DNA from: Fischerella sp. PCC 9431
GTDB lineage: Bacteria > Cyanobacteriota > Cyanobacteriia > Cyanobacteriales > Nostocaceae
Direction: 5' to 3'
Assembly: GCF_000447295.1 (NCBI RefSeq)
Contig: NZ_KE650771.1
Coordinates: 3,607,964 to 3,671,963 of the forward strand
Length of the DNA stretch: 64,000 nucleotides
Under the pieces are notes generated by a model. The model searched no databases and was not told where the DNA came from. It saw only the letters and a list, made by a program, of their open reading frames with translations. The position numbers and the translations under genes were made by a program. Positions 18,671 through 27,416 of this stretch are shown in pieces; positions within the stretch are counted from its first letter, which is position 1, and each line of letters starts with the position of its first letter.

Positions 18671-20626
18671 ATGACTATTCGTGCTTTTGACCAGTTGTTT
18701 AATAGGATTGACAAACGTCCAGTTTTGGCGATCGCACTGTCAACTTTGTGGTTGATTTTGGTTGGTGGGATCGCATTTTTTTGGCATTTAGGTAGTATTG
18801 GGCTAATAGATGAAACTGAGCCTTTGTTTGCTGAAGCTTCTCGGCAAATGTACGTTACAGGCGATTGGATCACGCCATTTTTTAATGGTGAAACTCGCTT
18901 TGATAAACCTGCTTTGATTTACTGGTGTCAGGCGATCGCATACAACATTTTTGGTGTAAATGAGTGGGCGGTACGTTTGCCAAGTGCGATCGCAGCGATG
19001 AGTGTAATTGCCCTAGCATTCTACACTGTGCAATGGCAACTAGCAAAACAAGATGCCTTAGAACAAGTTTTTCGTCCTTCTAGACGCTGGTTAACAGCAG
19101 GTTTAGTCGCAGCTGTAATGGCTCTCAATCCCGAAATGATTGTTTGGGGAAGAACTGGTGTCTCAGATATGCTGCTGACTGGTTGTATCGCATCAGCTTT
19201 GTTGTGCTTTTTTCTGGGATATGCCAGTCAGGAGGGATCGGGGATTGGGGATAGGGGACAGGGGACAGGGGACAGGGGACAAGGGGGACATGGGGGACAT
19301 GGGGGACAAGGGAGAATTTCTCTTTCCCAATCCCCAATCCCCGATTCCCAATCCCCAATCCCCAATCATTGGTATCTTGCTTGCTACGTATTAATAGCTG
19401 GTGCAATTCTGACTAAAGGCCCTGTAGGTATTGTTTTACCAGGGCTGATTATTGGTGTATTTTTGCTTTATCTGGGGAAATTGCGAGAGGTTGTGCGGGA
19501 AATGCGCCTCTTGCTTGGTATGCTAATTATCTTGGGTTTATCAGTGCCTTGGTACGTGCTAGTAATTTGGCGCAATGGCTGGAATTTTATTAACTCCTTT
19601 TTTGGCTACCACAACATTGAACGCTTTACAGAAGTAGTCAACGGTCATAAAGCTCCTTGGTACTTTTATTTTTTGGTAGTATTACTGGGTTTCGCTCCTT
19701 ACTCAGTATATTTACCTCTAGCAATAACAAGACTAAAATTTTGGCAGCGTCATTATTGGCGTTCTCAAGAGCGATCGCAACAACTTGGTTTATTTGCCTT
19801 TTTCTGGTTTGTGAGCGTCTTCGGCTTTTTTACCATTGCTGTCACTAAACTTCCGAGTTATGTATTACCCTTAATGCCAGCAGCAGCGATTCTGATAGGA
19901 CTTTTGTGGAGTGATTTTTTCCAAACCAAAGCGATCAGGGAAGAAGGAGGACATGGGGGACAAGGGGGACAAGGAGGATATGGGGGACAAGGAAGTAATT
20001 TTTCTCCTCTCTCCCCTTCCTCTGTTCTCTGGAGTGGCTGGGTTAATGTAGTCTTTGTATCAGCGATCGCAGTAGCACTGTTTTATGTACCCCGATTAAT
20101 AGGTGTCGATCCAGCTGCACCCGAATTTCGCCAACTGCTGCAACAATCAGGTTTAACAACTTTGGGCAGTGGAATCTGGTTAGTTTGTGCTGTGATATTA
20201 GCAGTGATCATACTGCGTCGTCGTTGGCGTCTATTGATTGGTGTGAATTTGTTAGCGTTTGCACTGTCTTTAATTTTTGTCCTGACTCCAGCTTTGTTTT
20301 TAATCGATCAACAGCGTCAGTTACCTTTAAGAGAATTAGCTGCGATCGCAGTTAAAGCTGAAAAACCAGGTGAAGAATTACTCATGGTTGGCTTCAAAAA
20401 ACCCACCGTTGTTTTTTACAGCCACCGCCATGTAAATTACATCAAAATGAGTACAACCGCAGGAGATTATGTGAGAAATCAGGCTGTGAAGCAAACACAA
20501 TCTGATTCAATTTTAGTGTTAGCTCAACCGAAAAAATTTCCCGATATGGGTTTGCAACCAAATAATTATCAAAATTTAGGAAAAAGTGGTGCATATCAAT
20601 TAATTAGAGTGCCTTTTAATAGGTAA
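18671..20626 (+). CDS. GT39-type (ArnT/PMT-like) membrane glycosyltransferase
   Basis: A 651-residue polytopic membrane protein. The first loop carries the acidic motif GLIDETEPLFAEASRQM and DWITPFFNGETRFDKPAL. These are characteristic of the ArnT/PMT group, which transfers sugars from polyprenyl phosphate carriers outside the membrane. About 11-12 membrane segments are visible. Two low-complexity inserts interrupt the fold in frame. Residues about 187-232 (GDRGQGTGDRGQGGHGGHGG, then SQSPIPDSQSPIPN) and about 421-452 (GGHGGQGGQGGYGGQ) are translated GGGGACA/CCCCAATC intergenic repeats. Both fall between membrane helices, so the protein may still fold. Sugar and acceptor are unknown. Convergent with the next gene across a strong terminator. 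Confidence 0.88.
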   Translation: MTIRAFDQLFNRIDKRPVLAIALSTLWLILVGGIAFFWHLGSIGLIDETEPLFAEASRQMYVTGDWITPFFNGETRFDKPALIYWCQAIAYNIFGVNEWAVRLPSAIAAMSVIALAFYTVQWQLAKQDALEQVFRPSRRWLTAGLVAAVMALNPEMIVWGRTGVSDMLLTGCIASALLCFFLGYASQEGSGIGDRGQGTGDRGQGGHGGHGGQGRISLSQSPIPDSQSPIPNHWYLACYVLIAGAILTKGPVGIVLPGLIIGVFLLYLGKLREVVREMRLLLGMLIILGLSVPWYVLVIWRNGWNFINSFFGYHNIERFTEVVNGHKAPWYFYFLVVLLGFAPYSVYLPLAITRLKFWQRHYWRSQERSQQLGLFAFFWFVSVFGFFTIAVTKLPSYVLPLMPAAAILIGLLWSDFFQTKAIREEGGHGGQGGQGGYGGQGSNFSPLSPSSVLWSGWVNVVFVSAIAVALFYVPRLIGVDPAAPEFRQLLQQSGLTTLGSGIWLVCAVILAVIILRRRWRLLIGVNLLAFALSLIFVLTPALFLIDQQRQLPLRELAAIAVKAEKPGEELLMVGFKKPTVVFYSHRHVNYIKMSTTAGDYVRNQAVKQTQSDSILVLAQPKKFPDMGLQPNNYQNLGKSGAYQLIRVPFNR

Positions 20627-20662
20627 ATTCTTTGTTGTGTTGGTTGGTGTTTGGAATTGAAT
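20594..20662 (+). repeat. direct repeat A (3' end of GT39 gene)
   Basis: This 69-bp stretch codes the last residues of the glycosyltransferase (YQLIRVPFNR) plus the downstream flank. It recurs in the same orientation at 23610-23678. By hand alignment 60 of 69 bases match. Confidence 0.8.
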
Positions 20663-20663
20663 A

Positions 20664-20697
20664 GATATAGTTTGTTTTGATTAACACAAACTATATC
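20664..20697. terminator. bidirectional terminator hairpin
   Basis: A perfect 12-bp inverted repeat, GATATAGTTTGT and ACAAACTATATC, with a 10-base loop. It lies between the stop of the GT39 gene and the stop of the convergent secreted-protein gene. The stem is AT-rich, and weak U-tracts follow on both sides. Confidence 0.65.
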
Positions 20698-20732
20698 TTC
20701 ACGGTTTTTATATTTTAATTCTCACTACATTA

Positions 20733-21302
20733 TTACTTGCTGGTGATTGCAGGTTCATTTGCCATTGAAATCGCCATATCTATCATCTGCTGTTGGGACA
20801 CATCTCTGGTTGAGCCACCTCCCAATCCTAATACGTATTCCAGTCCATCTTGCTTCCAAAAAACGTATTGGCTGATGTTATTTTCTTGTCCTCTGGTAAT
20901 ATAAAAGCCACTAATGCCATTCCCCAACTTTACTGGAGTGATATTATCTCCTTTGGGAGGCCAAATTTTAGAATTTCCCTCTGGAGTGAAGACGCCAAAT
21001 CCTCCAGCCGTACAAGCAGAAGGGTTATTTGAAGTAGAACAATCGGGTGTATTTGCTAGGCGAATTTCAAAGATTTTACTATCAGAAGCAATGTAGGGAT
21101 AAAGCTTGATATTGGAGGCTGCGGGAGGAAGAGAAGAAGGTAAACGCATTTTCAATCCTTGAGGTAATTGAGTGCGAATATCATCAATTAAAGGTCTAAA
21201 AACTGATGCGGGTTCTGCTCCAGATTGAGAAGAAATGACTAAACCAGTTACAAGAATTGATAGTCCGAGAAAAGAATTTAGAATTATTATCTTGCGTTTC
21301 AT
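20733..21302 (-). CDS. hypothetical secreted protein
   Basis: 189 residues. A signal peptide (basic KRK, then a hydrophobic stretch to about residue 28) precedes a domain with conserved-looking features. These are LPQGLKMRLPSSLP, two close Cys residues (TPDCSTSNNPSAC) that may form a disulfide, and a Gly-rich LGLGGGSTRDVS near the end. Similar small exported proteins with an LPxGxxxRLPs-type motif occur in cyanobacteria, but I know no function. It is divergent from the NarL-type kinase gene (164 bp between starts), so it could be a target of that system (inference). Confidence 0.7.
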   Translation of the reverse strand: MKRKIIILNSFLGLSILVTGLVISSQSGAEPASVFRPLIDDIRTQLPQGLKMRLPSSLPPAASNIKLYPYIASDSKIFEIRLANTPDCSTSNNPSACTAGGFGVFTPEGNSKIWPPKGDNITPVKLGNGISGFYITRGQENNISQYVFWKQDGLEYVLGLGGGSTRDVSQQQMIDMAISMANEPAITSK

Positions 21303-21466
21303 TTGCTTTTTCCTGGCAAACGGTCATCTTTACATCAGAATATCGAAGTAAAATTCGCGATCGCCTTATCAAAAGTCATCTAAAATTCATGACGAAAGTC
21401 ATGTTTGAAACTCAGCAAAATATTACATGATGTTACCCGTGAAGATATTTCGCTGTCTCTAGTTCA

Positions 21467-22642
21467 ATGAACCTGCTCGCAAACCGTGTTTTCTCTTTTC
21501 GTTGGATATTGCGATGGGTAGAATGGGTAATCTTGCTAGCAAATCTCTTATCTGGCTTAATCAGCAATTATTTTCAAGAACACCCCCATTTACTGCCCTT
21601 ATTTATTGCTTTTAATCTTGCCTTCTTTTTACTGAGTTTTATTTTTCCGCTTGAGCGTCCACTCTGGCAAAGACGAGCTTTCATTGCTGTGGAAATAATA
21701 TTAATTATCTCTGCTGTTTGGCTACGTTTTTGGTTTACAATCTTCATGTATTTTGTTCTTGCCAAGAGTTGCTTTTTTCTCAGTCGCAGAGATGTTATCC
21801 TAACAGCAACTTTTACGGGAATTGGCTACTTATCTGGTGAAGCTTGGTATCTTCCCCAACGCATCACAGAAACGGTTGCCCAACTTCAATCTCGTGGCTC
21901 AGAACATGTATATGATGCCAAGGCAATTTTATTGACCAGTTTACTAGATTACACAGGAGCCAGCCTGTTTATAATTTTGCTGGGTTTTGTGATTGTGGCG
22001 GAGCGCAAAAGCCGAGAGAGAGCAGAAATGTTAGCAAAGGAAGTAGAGACTCTAGCAGCAACTTTGGAACGTACTCGTATAGCTCGTGAGATCCATGATT
22101 CCCTTGGTCATAATCTTACTACTCTAGATGTTCAGCTAGAACTTGCCCAAAAATTACACCAACGTGATCCGGCTCAAACTCTACAAGCACTGGACACTGC
22201 CAAGTATCTTTCTAGTCAATGCCTTCAAGATGTGCGTCGCGCTGTACAAACAATGCGCCGATCAGATTTTGATCTCAATCAGGCACTCAGCGCCCTAGTT
22301 ACGCAAATCCAGCAAAACCAATCGTTTACGGTGCAGGCGGATCTAAATTTGCCACCATTACCTCTCCAGAAGAGTCATCAACTTTACTGCATGATTCAGG
22401 AAGGATTGACGAATATTCAAAAACACGCACATGCTTCTCATGTGATTCTGCGAGGACAGTTTACGCTTGATACCGTTATCCTGGAGTTAGAAGACAACGG
22501 GCTGGGCTTTGATCCTGATTTGCCCCATTCTGGTTTTGGATTGCGGGGAATGCAAGAGCGGATACAAATATTGGATGGTAAGCTGAGTATTAAAAGTACC
22601 CTTGGTCAAGGTACTCATATTTGGATCACACTTCCTCGATGA
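21467..22642 (+). CDS. NarL-type sensor histidine kinase (HisKA_3), membrane-bound
   Basis: 391 residues. The first ~190 hold about five to six membrane helices with little extracytoplasmic loop, except for a segment around GEAWYLPQRITETVAQLQS. A coiled linker leads to the HisKA_3 helix with H210 in REIHDSLGHNLTTLDVQL. The ATPase domain has NIQKHAHAS, DNGLGFDPD and GFGLRGMQERI. This is the LiaS/DesK-like class with an intramembrane sensor. The stop overlaps the start of the cognate regulator (ATGA at 22639-22642), so the two are translationally coupled. The signal is unknown. Confidence 0.93.
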   Translation: MNLLANRVFSFRWILRWVEWVILLANLLSGLISNYFQEHPHLLPLFIAFNLAFFLLSFIFPLERPLWQRRAFIAVEIILIISAVWLRFWFTIFMYFVLAKSCFFLSRRDVILTATFTGIGYLSGEAWYLPQRITETVAQLQSRGSEHVYDAKAILLTSLLDYTGASLFIILLGFVIVAERKSRERAEMLAKEVETLAATLERTRIAREIHDSLGHNLTTLDVQLELAQKLHQRDPAQTLQALDTAKYLSSQCLQDVRRAVQTMRRSDFDLNQALSALVTQIQQNQSFTVQADLNLPPLPLQKSHQLYCMIQEGLTNIQKHAHASHVILRGQFTLDTVILELEDNGLGFDPDLPHSGFGLRGMQERIQILDGKLSIKSTLGQGTHIWITLPR

Positions 22643-23274
22643 TTCGGCTTTTACTTGTAGATGATCAACGGCTATTTCGGCAAGGATTAGCATCCTTGTT
22701 GTCACTGGAAGAAGATTTAGAAATTGTCGGTGAAGCTAATGATGGTAATGAAGCGATCGCCCTCACTGAAAAACTCCAGCCTGATGTGATTCTTATGGAT
22801 GTACGGATGCCTGTTTGTGATGGGGTAGTTGCCACTCGTGAAATTCACCAACGCTATCCTTGGATCAGGATTCTGGTACTCACAACCTTTGATGAAGATG
22901 AATATATTTGGCAGTCTCTACAAGCAGGAGCTTTAGGTTACTTACTTAAGAGTACTCCCTCTGGGCAACTAGCAGCAGCAATCCGCACCCTGAATCAAGG
23001 ATATAGCCAGCTAGGACCAACCATCGCTCCCAAAGTCTTTGCTCAAATTAATCCCCCTATATCCAAACCCACAAACTACCAAAACTTGTTTAGCGATCGC
23101 GAACTAGAAGTTTTAACCTTATTGAGCCAAGGAAAAAACAATCGAGAAATAGCTCAAACCCTTTATCTGACTGAAGGTACGGTAAAAAACTACATCACTC
23201 AAATTCTTTGCCAGCTTGGTGTACAAAATCGCACTCAAGCAGCATTATGGGCGCAACAGTATTTGAGATTTTGA
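22639..23274 (+). CDS. NarL/LuxR-type response regulator
   Basis: 211 residues from ATG 22639. A start 18 bases earlier lies inside the kinase gene and is less likely. The receiver has LLVDDQ, acceptor D54 (ILMDVRMPVCDG), T-T-F and the K in YLLKSTP. The C-terminal helix-turn-helix is LuxR-type (LFSDRELEVLTLLSQGKNNREIAQTL, then GTVKNYITQIL). It is the partner of the overlapping kinase and a likely transcriptional regulator. Targets are not visible; the divergent secreted-protein gene is a candidate. Confidence 0.94.
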   Translation: MIRLLLVDDQRLFRQGLASLLSLEEDLEIVGEANDGNEAIALTEKLQPDVILMDVRMPVCDGVVATREIHQRYPWIRILVLTTFDEDEYIWQSLQAGALGYLLKSTPSGQLAAAIRTLNQGYSQLGPTIAPKVFAQINPPISKPTNYQNLFSDRELEVLTLLSQGKNNREIAQTLYLTEGTVKNYITQILCQLGVQNRTQAALWAQQYLRF

Positions 23275-23301
23275 GTTGAGGAGTAAAGTTAATCGTTTTT
23301 A

Positions 23302-23523
23302 TTAGCTTGACTGGTTTAATTCATCCAGTGCTTTTTGAATAGCTTGTCTAGAAAATTCTGGAAGATTTTTTTGTTTTTGTATTTCTGCCTTCATATCTTC
23401 AGTAACACGTAAGTGAATATATTCGGTTAATGGCTTATCTCTATCAGTTTTAAAGCCATGATTTTTAATATTTGGATTCCCACGATTATCTTGACTCAGT
23501 TTAAATAAATTAATAAAGCTAGA
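23302..23523 (-). pseudogene. ribbon-helix-helix (antitoxin-like) gene remnant
   Basis: A minus-strand frame open from 23523 to TAA 23302-23304 with no ATG, GTG or TTG at its head. The last part reads YIHLRVTEDMKAEIQKQK then EFSRQAIQKALDEL. This strand-helix-helix layout is that of an RHH DNA-binding domain as in plasmid/antitoxin repressors. The lack of a start and the adjacent duplicated debris suggest a 5'-truncated gene. No toxin partner is visible beside it. Confidence 0.45.
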
Positions 23524-23609
23524 TTAATTGATATATATTGCTATTGATATTGGACTAGATTTGCTCGATCAACCTATTGATACTGAAATCATTTGTCTTA
23601 TTCTGACTC

Positions 23610-23678
23610 TATCAATTAATTAGAGTACCTTTGAATCGGTAAATTCTTGGTTGTGTTGGTTGTTATTGATAATTGAAT
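23610..23678 (+). pseudogene. remnant of a GT39 glycosyltransferase 3' end (direct repeat B)
   Basis: The sequence reads YQLIRVPLNR followed by TAA. It matches the last residues and the downstream flank of the gene at 18671-20626 (60 of 69 bases by hand). No upstream GT39 coding sequence precedes it. It is the scar of a second copy, or one end of a ~3-kb segment bounded by direct repeats. Confidence 0.6.
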
Positions 23679-23703
23679 TTACGATATTATTTTTCTCAGA
23701 AAA

Positions 23704-23807
23704 TATAGCAATCCTATATGATTTATGAGAATCACAGAGCTTAGATCCCTGACTTCTTTAAGAAGTCGGGGATCTTGTCTAGAGCGAATAATTTAGGAAT
23801 GCTATAG
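23704..23807. mobile_element. MITE-like element with internal GATCCCnGACTT hairpin
   Basis: The ends TATAGCAATCCTA and TAGGAATGCTATA are imperfect inverted repeats. The core is the hairpin AGATCCCTGACTT / AAGTCGGGGATCT (23743-23775). The left half and hairpin recur at about 36350-36416. The hairpin alone recurs at 33334 and 35503. Confidence 0.6.
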
Positions 23808-23851
23808 CAATGATAATTTACCCAAGCCTGCAAAAATACAAACACAGCAGG

Positions 23852-23979
23852 TAATACCAATTAAAAAAAAGAAAGCGACAAATACACCATTTGTACCAGA
23901 CACAATTCATCTTGTAGAGACGCGATTTACCGCGTCTTGAATTAAGGATATGTCGCAATCATTAATTGAATTCGTATAA
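23852..23979. mobile_element. TAATACC-type MITE-like element (copy a)
   Basis: The left end TAATACCAATTAAAA is imperfectly inverted at the right end (AATTGAATTCGTATA). Inside each end is GCGACAAAT / ATGTCGC. The centre is the GTAGAGACGCGATTTACCGCGTC palindrome. The same order is found at 26980-27105 and 39664-39890. There is no coding sequence, so any mobility would need an enzyme supplied from elsewhere. Confidence 0.65.
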
Positions 23980-24119
23980 CAACCATCTCCAAGCAACGAA
24001 TTATCAGCGAAGTTGTAGGTAGTTTCCATGAGAAATTGATAATATTTAGTTGATGCTGCTTTCAAACTGCATTTGAGTTTGGGTTGAGTTTATGGAATCA
24101 GATTAATTGAGTCTTACTT

Positions 24120-26858
24120 ATGGTGTGGAATCCAGGACAGTCGTTGTTTGGCAAACGTTACATCATCGAAACAAAGCTTGGTGAAGGGGGAATTGGTATT
24201 ACCTACCTTGCCAAAAACAAATACGATCAACCACGAGTTATTAAAACTTATAGAGAAGAAATTTTTAACAACCCTCTTTGGATACCACACCGCACTAAAT
24301 TACGTCAAGACTTCTTGGAAGAAGCTTTGCGACTGGCTTTGTGTCGTCATCCTCATGTAGTGCAGGTGGAAACCGCCTTTAACGAAGGCGAGTTTCCTTG
24401 CATGGCGATGGAATACATTGAAGGTGAAGATTTAGGCAAGCAACTTAAACAAAAAGGAGTGTTACCAGAAGACGAAGCACTGCTATACATTCGGCAAATT
24501 GGCGATGCATTGACTGTAGTTCACGACAAAGGCTTGCTACATCGGGATTTGAAGCCGAGTAATATTATAATGCGCGCGGGTAAACCGGAGGCTGTGCTAA
24601 TTGATTTTGGTATTGCTAGACAATTTATTCCTGGTACTGTTCAGCAGCATACAAATCATAGAAGTGATGGTTTTGCGCCGCCAGAACAGTATGAACTCCA
24701 AGCAGAACGGGGAGAATATACTGATGTCTATGCTTTAGCAGCGACATTATACGCTTTGTTGACGGCACAATTGCCAATGTCCGCACCGAATAGACAGCAA
24801 AATTTTACCCTAAAACCACCCAAAGAGTTAAATAATAATGTTAGCGACAGGGTGAATCAGGCAATAATGCGGGGGATGGCGTTAAATTACAAGTATCGTC
24901 CCCAGTCGGTGCAGGAGTGGTTGGATTTGTTGGGTGCAAGTCCCATACCGCCAACACAACCAGTCACATCTTCTGTTAACACACAAATTTCACAACCACC
25001 ACTAACATCGATTCCATCCCAGCAGTCAACACAATCAGTTACATCTTCTCCCGACACACCCCCATCTTGGGAATGCGTCCACAATATTCCGGGGATTTCT
25101 GAAGAAATAGCCCTTAGCCCCAAGGGAGATATGCTAGCAAGCGTGGCGGGTAAAGATATTCACTTGTTATCAGCAAGGACAGGTCAACTTATACTTATCC
25201 GCACCCTCACTAGTCACTCCGACTCGGTTAATTGCGTCGCTATCAGTAGTGATGGGCGAATTCTTGCTAGTAGTAGTGATGACAAAACGATCAAACTGTG
25301 GGATGTGCAAACTGGTGAAGAAATTCACACCCTGAGTGGTCTCTATAGGTTTACTTCCCTCGCTTTCAGTAATGATGGGCGAATTCTTGCTAGTGGTAGT
25401 GGGGACAAAACGATTAAACTGTGGGATGTGCAAACTCGTAGAGAAATTCGCACCCTCACAGGTCATTCCGATTCGGTTCGTTCTGTCGCCATCAGTAGTG
25501 ATGGGCGAATTCTTGCTAGTGGTAGTAGAGACAAAACTATCAAACTGTGGGATGTGCAAACTGGTAGAGAAATTCGCACTCTTGGAGGTTGGTTTCGTCG
25601 TCATTTCGACTCGGTTAATTCGGTCGCCATCAGTAATGATGGGCAAATTCTTGCAAGTGGTAGTGACGACAAAACGATCAAACTGTGGGATGTGCAAACT
25701 GGTAGAGAAATTCGCACCCTCACAGGTCATTCCTCTTTGGTTAAATCCGTCGCCATCAGTGGTGATAGGCGAATCCTTGTTAGTGGTAGTTGGGACAAAA
25801 CGATCAAACTGTGGGATATGCAAACTGGTGAAGAAATTCGCACCCTGAGTGGTCATTCCGATTATGTTAATTCGGTCGCCATTAGTAGCGATGGGCAAAT
25901 TCTTGCTAGTAGTGGTGGTTGGTACAAAGATGACAAAACTATCAAACTGTGGGATGTACAAACTGGTGGAGAAATTCGCACCCTGAGTGGTCATTCCTCT
26001 TTCGTTAAATCCGTCGCCATTAGTAGCGATGGGCAAGTTCTTGCGAGTAGTAGTTATAGCAAAATCAAACTGCGGGATGTGCAAACTGGTAGAGAAATTC
26101 GCACCCTGAGTGGTCATTCTGATTCGGTTAATTCGGTCGCCATCAGTAGTGATGGGCGAATTCTTGCTATTGGTAGTTGGAGCGAATATGACAAAACGAT
26201 CAAACTGTGGGATGTGCAAACTGGTCGAAAAATTCGCACTCTTGGAGGTTGGTTTCATCGTCATTCCGAGTCGGTTAATTCGGTCGCCATCAGTAGTGAT
26301 GGCCGAGTTCTTGCTAGTGGTAGTAGGGACAAAACTATCAAACTGTGGGATGTGCAAACTGGCGGAGAAATTCGCACCCTGAGTGGTCATTCCGAGTCGG
26401 TTTATTCCGTCGCCATAAGTAGTGATGGGCGAATTCTTGCTAGTGGTAGTTATGGCAACATCAAACTGTGGGATGTGCAAACTGGTAGAGAATTTCACAC
26501 CCTCACTGGTCATTACAATTGGGTTAATTCCGTAGCCTTCATTAGCGATGGGCGAATCCTTGCCAGTGGTAGTAGCGACAAAACGATCAAACTGTGGGAT
26601 GTGCAAACTGGTAGAGAATTTCACACCCTGAGTGGTCATTCTGATTCGGTTAATTCGGTTGCCATCAGTAGTGATGGGCAAATTCTTGCTAGTGGTAGTA
26701 CTGACAAAACGATCAAACTGTGGGATGTGCAAACTGGTCGAGAAATTCGCACTTTAGATCATTTTGATGGTGTTCTTTCTGTTGCTTTTAGTCCTGATGG
26801 GTGTTGGCTTGCTGCTGGAGATGGTAGCGGGAATATCAAGATTTGGCGACGGGGATGA
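24120..26858 (+). CDS. Ser/Thr protein kinase with C-terminal WD40 propellers
   Basis: 912 residues. The kinase domain (about 13-265) has Gly loop GEGGIG, ATP-binding K42 (VIKTYREE), catalytic HRDLKPSNI (D143) and DFG (162-164), so it should be active. A Pro/Gln/Thr-rich linker (about 270-315) leads to 14 WD blades (about 318-910), the number expected for two seven-bladed propellers. Most blades are almost identical (SVAISSDGRILASGS, DKTIKLWDVQTG). The DNA repeats with a period near 126 bp, which also creates a 520-codon antisense frame. Blades 4 and 9 share an extra GGWF insertion, pointing to a block duplication. PkwA-type kinases like this are common in multicellular bacteria. No substrate is known and the gene stands alone. 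Confidence 0.94.
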   Translation: MVWNPGQSLFGKRYIIETKLGEGGIGITYLAKNKYDQPRVIKTYREEIFNNPLWIPHRTKLRQDFLEEALRLALCRHPHVVQVETAFNEGEFPCMAMEYIEGEDLGKQLKQKGVLPEDEALLYIRQIGDALTVVHDKGLLHRDLKPSNIIMRAGKPEAVLIDFGIARQFIPGTVQQHTNHRSDGFAPPEQYELQAERGEYTDVYALAATLYALLTAQLPMSAPNRQQNFTLKPPKELNNNVSDRVNQAIMRGMALNYKYRPQSVQEWLDLLGASPIPPTQPVTSSVNTQISQPPLTSIPSQQSTQSVTSSPDTPPSWECVHNIPGISEEIALSPKGDMLASVAGKDIHLLSARTGQLILIRTLTSHSDSVNCVAISSDGRILASSSDDKTIKLWDVQTGEEIHTLSGLYRFTSLAFSNDGRILASGSGDKTIKLWDVQTRREIRTLTGHSDSVRSVAISSDGRILASGSRDKTIKLWDVQTGREIRTLGGWFRRHFDSVNSVAISNDGQILASGSDDKTIKLWDVQTGREIRTLTGHSSLVKSVAISGDRRILVSGSWDKTIKLWDMQTGEEIRTLSGHSDYVNSVAISSDGQILASSGGWYKDDKTIKLWDVQTGGEIRTLSGHSSFVKSVAISSDGQVLASSSYSKIKLRDVQTGREIRTLSGHSDSVNSVAISSDGRILAIGSWSEYDKTIKLWDVQTGRKIRTLGGWFHRHSESVNSVAISSDGRVLASGSRDKTIKLWDVQTGGEIRTLSGHSESVYSVAISSDGRILASGSYGNIKLWDVQTGREFHTLTGHYNWVNSVAFISDGRILASGSSDKTIKLWDVQTGREFHTLSGHSDSVNSVAISSDGQILASGSTDKTIKLWDVQTGREIRTLDHFDGVLSVAFSPDGCWLAAGDGSGNIKIWRRG

Positions 26859-26979
26859 TTTTGGGACTCGTCAATTAGTGCTTTGAAAATGGGTGTGGGG
26901 GTGTAGTCAGAATCAAATTTTCATGTTTGGTTGTGGGATTGTCCCATGTTAGCTGTCTTGCAATGTTAATGTATGGGCT

Positions 26980-27105
26980 TATACGGATTCAAAAAATGTT
27001 TGCGACACATTTTAGAATATGAGACGCGATCATTTGGATATGAGACGCGATGAATCGCGTCTCTACAAGATTCATTTGTCGCATTCTCTTTTCAAATTGG
27101 TATTA
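26980..27105. mobile_element. TAATACC-type MITE-like element (copy b)
   Basis: The left end TTATACGGATTCAAAAAATG and right end CTTTTCAAATTGGTATTA are imperfect inverted repeats. Inside them are TTGCGACA and TGTCGCA. The core has two GAGACGCGAT units and the palindrome arm ATCGCGTCTCTACAAG. It is about the same length as copy a (23852). It directly borders the 21-bp array. Confidence 0.7.
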
Positions 27106-27106
27106 C

Positions 27107-27416
27107 ATTGTTAATGTATCGGCTTACATTACGATTGTATCGACCTACATTGCGATTGTATCGACATACAATGCGATTGTATCGACATACAATGCGATTG
27201 TATCGACTTACATTACGATTGTATCGACCTGCAATGCGATTGTATCGACCTGCAATGCGATTGTATCGACATACAATGCGATTGTATCGACATACAATGC
27301 GATTGTATCGACCTGCAATGCGATTGTATCGACATACAATACGATTGTATCGACTTACAATGCGATTGTATCGACTTACATTACGATCGCATCGCCCTAC
27401 ATTACAGTCACACTGA
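27107..27416. repeat. 21-bp minisatellite, ATTGTATCGACnTACAATGCG unit
   Basis: About 14 units with an exact 21-bp step (TATCG at 27117, 27138, 27159 and so on). Each unit is itself a small inverted repeat (ATTGTA...TACAAT). Variation is confined to a few positions (CTACATT, ATACAAT, TTACATT, CTGCAAT). A multiple of three leaves long open frames (102-126 codons), which I treat as spurious. No spacers are present, so it is not CRISPR. Confidence 0.93.

Noticed and set aside
23527-23634. Plus-strand frame reading IAIDIGLDLLDQPIDTEII
   Set aside because: Short, without a start, and its end overlaps the GT39 remnant in another frame. Too weak to call a gene.
25170-26732. 520-codon open frame antisense to the WD40 part of the kinase
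   Set aside because: It is produced by the near-identical 126-bp repeats of the WD40 gene. The kinase-WD40 frame on the plus strand explains the sequence fully and the antisense product has no known fold.
27107-27416. Possible CRISPR array
   Set aside because: Units follow each other without spacers, and the period is 21 bp. No cas gene is near. The arrays at 41598 and 58100 are rejected as CRISPR for the same reason.
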